A stretch of 64,000 nt of DNA from Bacteroidales bacterium (GTDB lineage Bacteria; Bacteroidota; Bacteroidia; Bacteroidales; UBA932): positions 1 to 64,000 of the forward strand of contig JAFXNQ010000017.1 in assembly GCA_017529425.1 (NCBI GenBank). The letters run 5' to 3'. The notes below the pieces were generated by a model. It searched no databases, was not told the DNA's origin, and saw only the letters and a program-made list of their open reading frames with translations. This document shows positions 26,825-34,319 of this stretch, in pieces. Made by a program: the position numbers and the translations under genes. The stretch's first letter is position 1. Each line of letters starts with the position of its first letter.

Positions 26825-27660
26825 AAAAGATAATGGTAATAAGTGCCCTTTGGGCAGTATTGTTGATGAGTGTTTCCTGCAAGAAGGCTCCCTCGCTCAC
26901 AGTATCTCCCGCTACCTGCGAGGTATCTTCTGATGGCGGTACGGTGCAACTGAACGTCAATGCCAACTACCCCTGGACGGCAGAAACTGACGCTAACTGG
27001 ATCCGTGTCGTTACTAAATCAGGCGCAGCAGAAGAAACCGTGCTCAACATCGTAGTCTCTGGTAATGACCTTCCCGACGGGCGTGAGGCCAACGTGACTG
27101 TGACTTGCGAATCGGTGATGCAGACAGTGAAAGTCGTTCAACGCCTTAAACCGATGGTGGTGCCGGTGGAGGGGAAAGAGATATCTTTTGGCAGTGAAGC
27201 GCAGGTCGCAGAGATTGAGGTTAATACAAATGTTGATTTCCAGGTTGAGGTCAGTTCCTCCGAAGGGTGGCTTAAGGTGTTGAGTACCAAAGGTCTGAGA
27301 ACGACCAAGGTGGCATTGTCGCTGGAGGAGAACGAGACCTTCTCACTCAGGGAAGCTACGCTTAAGTTTACCTGTGACGGAGCAACCGTATCGGAAATAT
27401 ATGTTAAGCAGGCGGGTCGCCCGCAGTCTTTCACAGTGGTTCATAACCGTAACTCATTCAAGATTCCGTCGTTATTTGGCTTTGGAATGACTGCAACCGT
27501 TTTTTGGGGTGACGGATCTTCTGAAGAGTACGATAACGATTTGGTACACACCTACACGACCGACGGTTTGTATGAGGTCCGTGTGGAAGCCACCCAGGCA
27601 TCTTCTGTATCATTGCCAGATATGGTCGGCATCAAAAAGGTGGATCTGACATCCTTCTAG
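26821..27660 (+). CDS. BACON-domain lipoprotein with C-terminal PKD-like module, right arm
   Basis: A 279-residue lipoprotein, exactly the length of the left-arm paralogue, with lipobox MSVSC and lipidated Cys20. BACON repeats (NANYPWTAETDANWIRV; VTVTCESVMQTVKVVQ; a second at about 115-205) are followed by a PKD-like module (VFWGDGSSEEYDNDLVHTY). The C-terminus is MVGIKKVDLTSF. It is wedged between two C10 genes (4-base overlap before, none after), so all three should be made together. The tight pairing with C10 genes in both arms suggests a physical or functional partnership. Confidence 0.83.
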   Translation: MKKIMVISALWAVLLMSVSCKKAPSLTVSPATCEVSSDGGTVQLNVNANYPWTAETDANWIRVVTKSGAAEETVLNIVVSGNDLPDGREANVTVTCESVMQTVKVVQRLKPMVVPVEGKEISFGSEAQVAEIEVNTNVDFQVEVSSSEGWLKVLSTKGLRTTKVALSLEENETFSLREATLKFTCDGATVSEIYVKQAGRPQSFTVVHNRNSFKIPSLFGFGMTATVFWGDGSSEEYDNDLVHTYTTDGLYEVRVEATQASSVSLPDMVGIKKVDLTSF

Positions 27661-29430
27661 ATGTCTGTCGCAAAGAATTTCTTACTCATAGCTGCGCTGT
27701 GGCTGTTTGGCCGCTGCTGTGCTGATGCCGCCCAGGTACAGCCTGCGGTGGCGGAGGCTGTGGCACGGCAATATCTCAAGGTCCGCACAGGGCGCTTTGA
27801 GCAGGTCTCCCTGCTGAATGACTCACGGGTGCTCACAAAAGGAGCAGCGGAGTGTACTCCATATTACATTTACGGTACCAAAAGAGGAGGCTTTGTAATT
27901 GTTGCGGGGGACGACCGTCTGCAGCCGGTGATTGGATGGGCCCCGGAGGGTAGTGGCTTTTCCGGCGGCACAGTGCCCGATAATATGGCCTCCTGGCTGG
28001 ATATGTGGGGTGGGATAGTGGATGATATCCGCTCTGGCAGGCTGAGTGCGCAGAGCGATGCCTCAAGAGGGTGGGAGGAGATTTATTCTGGCTGCCGGAT
28101 GTCATACTATAACCACTCCAAGGTGCTTGAAACAGCGGCATGGGACCAGGAGGCTCCCTATAACATCTTATGCCCAAACGGCTCTATGGCGGGATGCGTA
28201 GCCGTATCTGCATCTATTGTGATGCGCTACCACAAGTGGCCCCAGGCGGGCAGCGGGGTGTTGCCCGGCTACGAATATGCCGATGCTGACGGTAATAACC
28301 AGAGTCTTGAACCCATAACCCTTGGCCATACATACGATTGGGGCAATATGCCCCTTATGGTGGACGATGCTACTGACGCCTCTGCCCTTGAAGCGGTGGC
28401 TCAGTTGCTTCTTGAGACCGGGGTGATGGTACGCTCCCATTATAGCCCCACAGGTACTTTGGCTTCTGTGGAGGATCTGTACGATGGTCTTACAACCTAT
28501 TACGGCTATGATGCAGGGGCCATCCGTCTGTCTCACCGTTTCTACAATAACGATGAATGGTGCGCTCTTCTTGTTGACAATATCGACACCACAGGACCTT
28601 TAGTATACACTGCCAACAACGGTACAAGCAGCCACGCCTTTGTGGTGGACGGCTATTCTGGCAGCAACCAGTTCCATATCAACTGGGGGTGGGGTGGCCG
28701 GGGCAACGGCTTTTTCACAATGCCCGATTTTGCCCGCTATACCGAAACGCACACCGCCATATTCAACCTGAAGCCCGACGCCGGCGGTACAGTGCCGGAC
28801 GATTTGCTGATAACCAGCAACGGGGCATCTATAGGCTTGGTCTCCTCCGAGACCGAATTCCGCCGGGAGTATCCTTTTGGTGTGCGCTGCACATATCTTG
28901 TGAACGCCTCAAAGCGCCCTTTTGTGGGCGAGTTAGTCCTTGCAGTGAAGCATCGTGACGGTACCATCGGGGAGATACTGGACAGTGACCAGTTGACCCT
29001 GAGACCCAGAACCGGTTATCAGATGAACTATTCCGGTTGCACTATACACGAGGCTATTCTGCCGGGCGACTGCATTTGCCTCTGGTACCGCTCTGCCGTC
29101 ACCCCCGAATGGACATTTATCCATGCCGATATCGAGCGAGGCGATGCTGCTCAGATACCCATAGCGGACGCCGAGAGCCTGGAAGAGGCCACATCTTTGT
29201 TATACACCGCCGAAAGCGGAATGATAGAGATTACCACCAAGCCCGATGCCGAATGGGCTCTGCAGGATGAATGGGGCGCTCCCTGCGCCTGGGGGGCATC
29301 TTTTGAAGACGGACTCCTCACAATAGATGCCAGACAGTATAAGAAAGGGTCGTACCAACTTACCCTTACCAAGGGAGATGACGTAAAAACAGTTGAGTTA
29401 GTATTCGGTTCTAAGAAAGCCGGGAAATAA
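27661..29430 (+). CDS. C10 family (streptopain-like) cysteine peptidase, right arm 2
   Basis: A 589-residue protease with a signal peptide (about 1-24), a Spi-like propeptide, catalytic Cys179 in MAGCVAVSASIVMRYH, and His325 in SSHAFVVDGY followed by NWGWGGRGNGFF. The C-terminal module ends in VELVFGSKKAGK. It is more diverged than the other two C10 proteins in the propeptide and has SSH instead of GGH before the catalytic His. The start codon follows the BACON gene stop directly. It is the last gene of the right arm, ending two bases from the convergent LysR-type HTH gene. Confidence 0.92.
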   Translation: MSVAKNFLLIAALWLFGRCCADAAQVQPAVAEAVARQYLKVRTGRFEQVSLLNDSRVLTKGAAECTPYYIYGTKRGGFVIVAGDDRLQPVIGWAPEGSGFSGGTVPDNMASWLDMWGGIVDDIRSGRLSAQSDASRGWEEIYSGCRMSYYNHSKVLETAAWDQEAPYNILCPNGSMAGCVAVSASIVMRYHKWPQAGSGVLPGYEYADADGNNQSLEPITLGHTYDWGNMPLMVDDATDASALEAVAQLLLETGVMVRSHYSPTGTLASVEDLYDGLTTYYGYDAGAIRLSHRFYNNDEWCALLVDNIDTTGPLVYTANNGTSSHAFVVDGYSGSNQFHINWGWGGRGNGFFTMPDFARYTETHTAIFNLKPDAGGTVPDDLLITSNGASIGLVSSETEFRREYPFGVRCTYLVNASKRPFVGELVLAVKHRDGTIGEILDSDQLTLRPRTGYQMNYSGCTIHEAILPGDCICLWYRSAVTPEWTFIHADIERGDAAQIPIADAESLEEATSLLYTAESGMIEITTKPDAEWALQDEWGAPCAWGASFEDGLLTIDARQYKKGSYQLTLTKGDDVKTVELVFGSKKAGK

Positions 29431-29432
29431 AG

Positions 29433-29684
29433 CTATTCCTTCAGGTTTTCAATCTCAGAATAACCCTCAAGGATCTTGAGGGCCAGGCGCTGCAGCTCTC
29501 GACCCTTGTCTGTAAGGGCCACGCTGCGGCCATATCGCACGAACAGCGCCGCACCAATCTCCTCCTCAAGCGCGGCAATGTGCTTGGTGACGGCGGGCTG
29601 GGTTACCCCAAGCCGCCTCGCGGTTTCGCTGAAGCTGAGGCATCCCGCCAGAGTGGTGAATATCAAGAGACGCTTATCTGTCAT
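29433..29684 (-). CDS. stand-alone LysR-type winged-HTH DNA-binding protein
   Basis: An 83-residue protein that is only the LysR N-terminal HTH: MTDKRLLIFTTLAGCLSFSETARRLGVTQPAVTKHIAALEEE and FVRYGRSVALTDKGREL. The start is placed at ATG 29684, which matches LysR N-termini; upstream in-frame codons run into the rpsF promoter. The effector-binding domain is absent and no remnant of it follows, so this is either a degraded regulator or a small regulator such as those fused in other families. It is divergent from rpsF with a 91-base shared region. Confidence 0.75.
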   Translation of the reverse strand: MTDKRLLIFTTLAGCLSFSETARRLGVTQPAVTKHIAALEEEIGAALFVRYGRSVALTDKGRELQRLALKILEGYSEIENLKE

Positions 29685-29709
29685 TGCACTGTAAAGATAG
29701 AAATAAAAG

Positions 29710-29739
29710 TTGCTATTTGGCGAAAAAGTTATATCTTTG
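29710..29739 (+). promoter_or_regulatory. promoter of the rpsF-rpsR-rplI operon
   Basis: TTG (29710-29712), a 19-base spacer and TATCTTTG (29732-29739) match the Bacteroidota consensus. The -7 box lies 36 bases before the rpsF start. Confidence 0.85.
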
Positions 29740-29775
29740 CAGCCCTTATTAAACACACTATTAACAATTAACAAA

Positions 29776-30135
29776 ATGATTAAACAGTACGAAACCGTTT
29801 TCATTGCAACTCCCATTTTGTCTGAAAGCCAGATGAAGGAAGCGGCTGCTAAGTACTCGAGCCTTATCACCGAGAATGGTGGCGAGATCGTGTATGAGGA
29901 GGATTGGGGTCTTCGCAAACTGGCGTACCCTATCCAGAAAAAGACCACCGGGTTCTATCACCTTATCGAGTTCAAGGCTGAGCCCGCATTTATCGCAAAA
30001 TTTGAGACACAGTTCAAACGTGACGAGCGTATCATCCGTTTCCAGACTGTTTCTATGGACAAGGATGCAGTAGCATACGCAGAGCGTCGTCGCTCCAAGA
30101 AAGCAGCTGCACAAACTGAAACCAAGGAGGACTAA
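29776..30135 (+). CDS. rpsF: 30S ribosomal protein S6
   Basis: A 119-residue small-subunit protein that pairs with S18. The start is ATG 29776 ([17 protein letters not shown]), the canonical S6 N-terminus; upstream in-frame codons overlap the promoter. [21 protein letters not shown] is the typical core, followed by a charged tail ([16 protein letters not shown]). It is followed by rpsR after 3 bases with the strong ribosome-binding site AAGGAGG. Confidence 0.97.
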   Translation: MIKQYETVFIATPILSESQMKEAAAKYSSLITENGGEIVYEEDWGLRKLAYPIQKKTTGFYHLIEFKAEPAFIAKFETQFKRDERIIRFQTVSMDKDAVAYAERRRSKKAAAQTETKED

Positions 30136-30138
30136 CTT

Positions 30139-30405
30139 ATGGCACAGCAGAATAACATCAGGTATCTCAACCCCCCGACAGTTGATGTCAAGAGAAAGAA
30201 ATACTGCCGTTTCAAAAAGGCTGGTATCAAGTATGTGGATTATAAAGATCCCGAGTTCCTCAAGAAGTTCCTCAACGAGCAGGGTAAGATTCTTCCCCGC
30301 CGTATCACCGGTACTTCCCTGAAGTTCCAGCGTAAGGTGGCTCAGGCCGTTAAGCGTGCACGCCATCTGGCTCTTCTGCCCTATGTAACTGACTTAATGA
30401 AATAA
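30139..30405 (+). CDS. rpsR: 30S ribosomal protein S18
   Basis: An 88-residue protein. [23 protein letters not shown] and [23 protein letters not shown] are the S18 signatures. It binds S6 in the platform of the small subunit. It is flanked by rpsF and rplI in the usual order, with an AGGAGG ribosome-binding site before each downstream gene. Confidence 0.98.
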   Translation: MAQQNNIRYLNPPTVDVKRKKYCRFKKAGIKYVDYKDPEFLKKFLNEQGKILPRRITGTSLKFQRKVAQAVKRARHLALLPYVTDLMK

Positions 30406-30417
30406 GGAGGCGCTTAT

Positions 30418-30927
30418 ATGGAAATCATACTCAAACAGGATGTCAAGAATCTCGGATTCAAGGACGATATCGTAAAGGTTAAGGACGGCTACGCAGCCAA
30501 CTATCTTATCCCTCAGGGTATGGCCATCATGGCTACCCCCACTGCAAAGAAGATCCATGCAGAGAACCTGCGCCAGCGCGCTCACAAAGAGGCAAAGGTA
30601 CGCAGCGATGCTGAGGCTCTGGCAGCTAAGATTGCAGCGGTTACCGTTAAGGTTCCTGCAAAGGTCAGCTCCAAGGGTAAAGTATTCGGTTCTGTGAACA
30701 ATATCCAGGTTGCCGAGGCTCTCGCAGTTGCCGGCATTGAGGTTGACCGCAAGAATGTCGAGATCGTAGGTGCTGACGTAGTTAAGGCTACCGGTGCATA
30801 CGAGGCTGTAGTTAAGTGCTACAAGGACATCAAGGCTACCCTCAAGTTCGAGGTTGTTCCTTCTGAGGATTCTGAGCCCCAGGAGGCAGAAGCAGCTCCC
30901 GCTGCTGAAGCACCTGCAGCAGAGTAA
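30418..30927 (+). CDS. rplI: 50S ribosomal protein L9
   Basis: A 169-residue large-subunit protein. The N-terminal domain MEIILKQDVKNLGFKDDIVKVKDGYAANYLIPQGMA is followed by the long helix and a C-terminal domain (GKVFGSVNNIQVAEAL). An acidic Ala/Glu-rich tail extends it by about 20 residues beyond the usual length of about 150, as often seen in Bacteroidales. It is the last gene of the operon and is followed by a terminator. Confidence 0.97.
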   Translation: MEIILKQDVKNLGFKDDIVKVKDGYAANYLIPQGMAIMATPTAKKIHAENLRQRAHKEAKVRSDAEALAAKIAAVTVKVPAKVSSKGKVFGSVNNIQVAEALAVAGIEVDRKNVEIVGADVVKATGAYEAVVKCYKDIKATLKFEVVPSEDSEPQEAEAAPAAEAPAAE

Positions 30928-30944
30928 TCTTCTCTGTCATAAAG

Positions 30945-31066
30945 ATAAAAGAGGGTGACTAAAAAGTTTTAGTCGCCCTCTTTTTCTGCGTACTACTGTA
31001 CGCGGGTCCTATCCAAATATTCAATTCTCAGAGAGTTTAAATACCTTTTTAGTCACCCTCTTTTAT
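30945..31066. repeat. 22-bp perfect inverted repeat between rplI and the Na/Pi symporter gene
   Basis: Bases 30945-30966 (ATAAAAGAGGGTGACTAAAA and two more) recur as an exact reverse complement at 31045-31066. A third, near-identical half (30967-30985) forms the rplI terminator hairpin with the first. The two genes converge here, so alternative bidirectional terminators are the simplest reading. Confidence 0.75.
30951..30985 (+). terminator. intrinsic terminator of the S6-S18-L9 operon
   Basis: GAGGGTGACTAAAA pairs with TTTTAGTCGCCCTC (one G-T pair) around a 2-base loop, followed by TTTTT. It probably also works for the convergent symporter gene. Confidence 0.85.
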
Positions 31067-32793
31067 TATGCTGTTTTTGCGTTCAACACGCTTTGCGAGA
31101 CATTGATTATAAAGTCGCCCATCTTCTCGAGACAGTTGACAAGGTCCATGTAGAAGGAACCGGTTTCATAAGGATATGAAGCTCCCTCAATATTGCGAAG
31201 GTGTTCCTCACGAAGCTGGTTGCGGTAGTCGTTGATGGCCTCCTCTGCGGCATCGGCATTGTCTATGTTCTGCAACTCGATTACCGGGGTAGCCAGGTTC
31301 TTGCACATTGCCTCGTAGGCGGCGTCCACAAGGTCGGTCATGTGATTCAGCTTTTCCTTCATGTCGTCGGTAAACTGTCCGCCGTGATCCCATGCACGTG
31401 CGATAATCTTGCCTATGGTCTCGCCGCTGTCTCCAAGCGACTCCAGCTCTCCAATGATGCGGTAGAATTCGCGCACACGGCCCATCGCACCGAGGCTGAG
31501 TTCGTTCTTGGTGACCTCGCTGAGGTAGGTGGCGAACTCCCGCTCTATATTATCTGTGACCTCCTCGTAATGAATCAACTTTTCATCTGCGGCATCGAAT
31601 TCATCCCTGGTTTTGGCGTTAATAGCCTGGCGGATATAGGCAAGGCCCCTGTGGCACAATTTGCCATACTCCACAACCTCCAGCTTGGCACTGTTGAGGG
31701 CAAGGTCGCCGGCTGCAATAGCTCCGACTCCAATATATTTGAGCCTGTAAGTCTCCTTCTCCTCGCTTTTGCTGGGCACCATTATTGTCACCATCTTCAC
31801 AAGTTGCGGGATGAACCAAACCAGGATGAGGGTGGTGATAACGTTGAACACGGTATGGAGCATTGCGATGCTGTACGGCAGCGATGCCTCAAGTGCCGCC
31901 CTGGTGGCCTCATCGGCACCTGTAAACGATATCGTAACGGGGTTGGGGAAGCCCAAAGCCTCTACGGTGATGCCCACAAGCGACAGGAAAGGTTTAAATA
32001 GAATCAGCGCCAGGATTACGCCAAACAGGTTGAAGAGGAAGTGGGCCCTGGCGGTACGTTTGGCACTTATGTTGGCCACTGCCGCGGCGATATTGGAGGT
32101 GACGGTGGTACCGAGGTTGCTGCCCAGCACCATTGCAGTTGCCATGCTGAACGGGATATAACCTTGTGCCACCAGCACCATGGTGATGGCGGTGGCGGTG
32201 GCGGAACTCTGCAGCATCAAAGTGATTACCGCGCCGGCCAACATAAACAGAAGGATACTCCAAAAGCCGTGTCCGGCAAGCGAACTGAGGAATGTGCGCA
32301 CCCCTTCGTTGTCCAGCAGGACTGTGGAGGTCTCCTTCAGGGTGGTGATACCCAGAAAGAGGAGAGCAAAACCCATCAGGAACTCACCAAAGTTCTTGTA
32401 TTTTTTTAGGCTGATGCATACGAATGCAAAGAACATCAGCGGGATTGCTATCATACCCAGACTCCAGCTGCTGCCGCCAAAACTCAGCGCAAAGATCCAT
32501 GCGGTGACGGTCGTACCTATGTTGGCACCCATAATCACGGCAATGGCGCTGCCAAGGGCCAGCAGCCCGGCATTCACAAAGCTCACGATCATCAGCGTGG
32601 TGGCGGTGGAACTCTGTACCATAGCCGTCACAGCGACGCCGGTAAGGATGCATTTGAAGGTATTGGAGGTCATTTTGGCCATGAAGGTCCGCATCCGGTT
32701 TCCGGCCATCTTCTGCAGGCCGCCGCTCATCAGCGACATTCCGTAGAGGAACATTCCCAGCGAGCCCAGCAGAGTAAGAATCTGTAAGAACAT
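31066..32793 (-). CDS. Na/Pi cotransporter family protein with PhoU-like domain
   Basis: A 575-residue inner-membrane phosphate symporter of the NptA/YjbB type. About 8-10 transmembrane segments fill residues 1-330, containing the two inverted QSSTATT/QSSATATAIT repeats (MVQSSTATTLMIVSFVNAG and LMLQSSATATAITMV) that mark the PF02690 family. Residues about 370-560 form a helical PhoU-like cytoplasmic domain. It is followed on its strand by the rplI terminator region, and a methyltransferase gene lies 15 bases upstream. Confidence 0.9.
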   Translation of the reverse strand: MFLQILTLLGSLGMFLYGMSLMSGGLQKMAGNRMRTFMAKMTSNTFKCILTGVAVTAMVQSSTATTLMIVSFVNAGLLALGSAIAVIMGANIGTTVTAWIFALSFGGSSWSLGMIAIPLMFFAFVCISLKKYKNFGEFLMGFALLFLGITTLKETSTVLLDNEGVRTFLSSLAGHGFWSILLFMLAGAVITLMLQSSATATAITMVLVAQGYIPFSMATAMVLGSNLGTTVTSNIAAAVANISAKRTARAHFLFNLFGVILALILFKPFLSLVGITVEALGFPNPVTISFTGADEATRAALEASLPYSIAMLHTVFNVITTLILVWFIPQLVKMVTIMVPSKSEEKETYRLKYIGVGAIAAGDLALNSAKLEVVEYGKLCHRGLAYIRQAINAKTRDEFDAADEKLIHYEEVTDNIEREFATYLSEVTKNELSLGAMGRVREFYRIIGELESLGDSGETIGKIIARAWDHGGQFTDDMKEKLNHMTDLVDAAYEAMCKNLATPVIELQNIDNADAAEEAINDYRNQLREEHLRNIEGASYPYETGSFYMDLVNCLEKMGDFIINVSQSVLNAKTA

Positions 32794-32808
32794 AGTGGAT
32801 ATGCTATA

Positions 32809-33534
32809 TTAGTCTTTCGAAGATAACAAATTTTTTGCAATCGCCGCAAGGTAATGGGTGTCGGGCTGCCGGAAAAGCTTTATCTGGTCAAAGCCGGCCT
32901 GTTCAAGAAGCGCTTGCAGTTCCTCGGCCTTGTATAGCCTCATTCCATGGATCAGCTTGCATGCGTCGATTGCACGCTGGTCAAGGGCGTCCGACTCGTT
33001 GCAGATAAAGAATGTGCCGCCCGGTTTGAGGACACGCTTGACCTCGGCAAAAGCGCGGGCGATGTCAGGCCAGAAATAAACCGTTTCAAATGCGCTGACG
33101 CAGTCGAATGAGTTGTCTGCAAATGGCATCTGCATCACATCTCCCTGCACCACCTCGCATCGGCCGGCGGCAATATCCTCTGCATTGAAGCGGCGGCTCT
33201 CCTCTACGCTGATGGGGGAGAAGTCGAGGCCGGTGACTCTGACGTCGGGACAACGGTCCATCCAGCGGGCCAGATTGGCTCCTCCTCCGCAGCCGGCATC
33301 CAGGATAGCCTCCGGCTCTGTGGCCCCCTCTATCGGTCCGCCCACAATGCCGTCCAGCAGAGGGAACCCCCAAGCTGCCAGCAGCGCGTGGGCGCCTCCG
33401 TTCATCCGGCGAATCATAACGCGCCCGTCTTCGCCTACAGGTTTACGGGCATTCTGGAAGTAATCTTCTCGTCCCCAGAGTTCTTCATGGCGGAGCCGGT
33501 CGGCCTCGCTCAGAATGGTCCTGCTCTCGTCCAT
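32809..33534 (-). CDS. class I SAM-dependent methyltransferase
   Basis: A 241-residue cytosolic enzyme. The SAM-binding motif I is AILDAGCGGGANLARW, followed by RVTGLDFSPISVEESRR, VVQGDVMQMPFADNSFDCV and AFAEVKRVLKPGGTFFICNE, typical of the Methyltransf_11 group. The substrate is not predictable. The gene lies upstream of the Na/Pi symporter on the same strand (15-base gap), probably as one transcript. Confidence 0.88.
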   Translation of the reverse strand: MDESRTILSEADRLRHEELWGREDYFQNARKPVGEDGRVMIRRMNGGAHALLAAWGFPLLDGIVGGPIEGATEPEAILDAGCGGGANLARWMDRCPDVRVTGLDFSPISVEESRRFNAEDIAAGRCEVVQGDVMQMPFADNSFDCVSAFETVYFWPDIARAFAEVKRVLKPGGTFFICNESDALDQRAIDACKLIHGMRLYKAEELQALLEQAGFDQIKLFRQPDTHYLAAIAKNLLSSKD

Positions 33535-33641
33535 AATTGTCGTTTATTATCGGATACGAAATTAGTGCTTTTTGATTTTTTCTCATTAACTTTACAAACT
33601 GACTGTTCAGATATTTATTAACACTTAACACATTTATCGAT

Positions 33642-34199
33642 ATGGCTAAATTCAGATGCCCCGTATGCGGATATATCCACGAAGGTGACACCGCCCCCGA
33701 GAGATGCCCCCAGTGCAAAGTTCCCGGAGAGAAATTCATTAAACTGGAAGAGAATGAGGATGGCCCCCTGCAGTTTGCAGACGAGCACGTGCTTGGCGTT
33801 GCCAAGAATGTTCAGGACCCCGAAATACTCAAGGGGCTTCACGACCATTTCAATGGCGAATGCTCAGAGGTTGGTATGTATTTGGCGATGAGCCGCCAGG
33901 CCGACCGCGAAGGCTACCCGGAGATTGCTGAGGCGTTCAAGCGCTACGCCTGGGAGGAGGCTGAGCATGCCGCTAAATTCGCAGAATTGCTGGGCGAGGT
34001 GGTCTGGGACACCAAGACCAACCTGTATAAGCGAATGCTGGCCGAGGCTGGTGCGTGCGAGGGCAAGAAACGCATCGCAACCCTGGCCAAGCAGCAGAAC
34101 CTGGATGCTATCCACGACACAGTCCACGAAATGGCAAAGGATGAAGCCCGGCACGGGAAAGGCTTCGAAGGGCTGTACAACCGCTACTTTAAGAAGTAG
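33642..34199 (+). CDS. rbr: reverse rubrerythrin (NADH peroxidase-type)
   Basis: A 185-residue peroxide-reducing diiron protein of anaerobes. The rubredoxin-like iron site comes first (Cys6, Cys9, Cys22, Cys25 in CPVCG...CPQCK) and the ferritin-like four-helix domain second, the reverse of classical rubrerythrin. The diiron ligands are in [20 protein letters not shown], and [18 protein letters not shown]. It reduces H2O2 in the cytoplasm with electrons from NAD(P)H-linked partners. It has its own terminator and no co-directional neighbour. Confidence 0.93.
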   Translation: MAKFRCPVCGYIHEGDTAPERCPQCKVPGEKFIKLEENEDGPLQFADEHVLGVAKNVQDPEILKGLHDHFNGECSEVGMYLAMSRQADREGYPEIAEAFKRYAWEEAEHAAKFAELLGEVVWDTKTNLYKRMLAEAGACEGKKRIATLAKQQNLDAIHDTVHEMAKDEARHGKGFEGLYNRYFKK

Positions 34200-34241
34200 T
34201 TGGGCTGGCGCGATATGCGCTGATACTCAACCTTTTATGCA

Positions 34242-34280
34242 AACCAACCCCCTCTTTTCAAAGGGGGTTGGTTGTTGTAA
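34242..34280 (+). terminator. intrinsic terminator after the rubrerythrin gene
   Basis: AACCAACCCCC (34242-34252) pairs perfectly with GGGGGTTGGTT (34263-34273) around a 10-base loop, followed by GTTGTAATAT. It lies between convergent genes and may serve both. Confidence 0.82.
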
Positions 34281-34319
34281 TATGCTGAATTACAGTGTTA
34301 TTGCCACCAGCGCAATTCC

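Noticed and set aside
29710..29775. Upstream extension of ribosomal protein S6
   Set aside because: It covers the rpsF promoter; [10 protein letters not shown] at 29776 is the usual S6 start.
29433..29948. A 171-residue LysR-type protein starting at 29948
   Set aside because: The extra N-terminal part is the antisense of the rpsF 5' region and unlike any LysR N-terminus; the HTH begins at ATG 29684.
30945..31066. The 22-bp inverted repeat as a second invertible element
   Set aside because: It lies between two converging genes where flipping would change nothing, and the half copies are explained as terminator hairpins.
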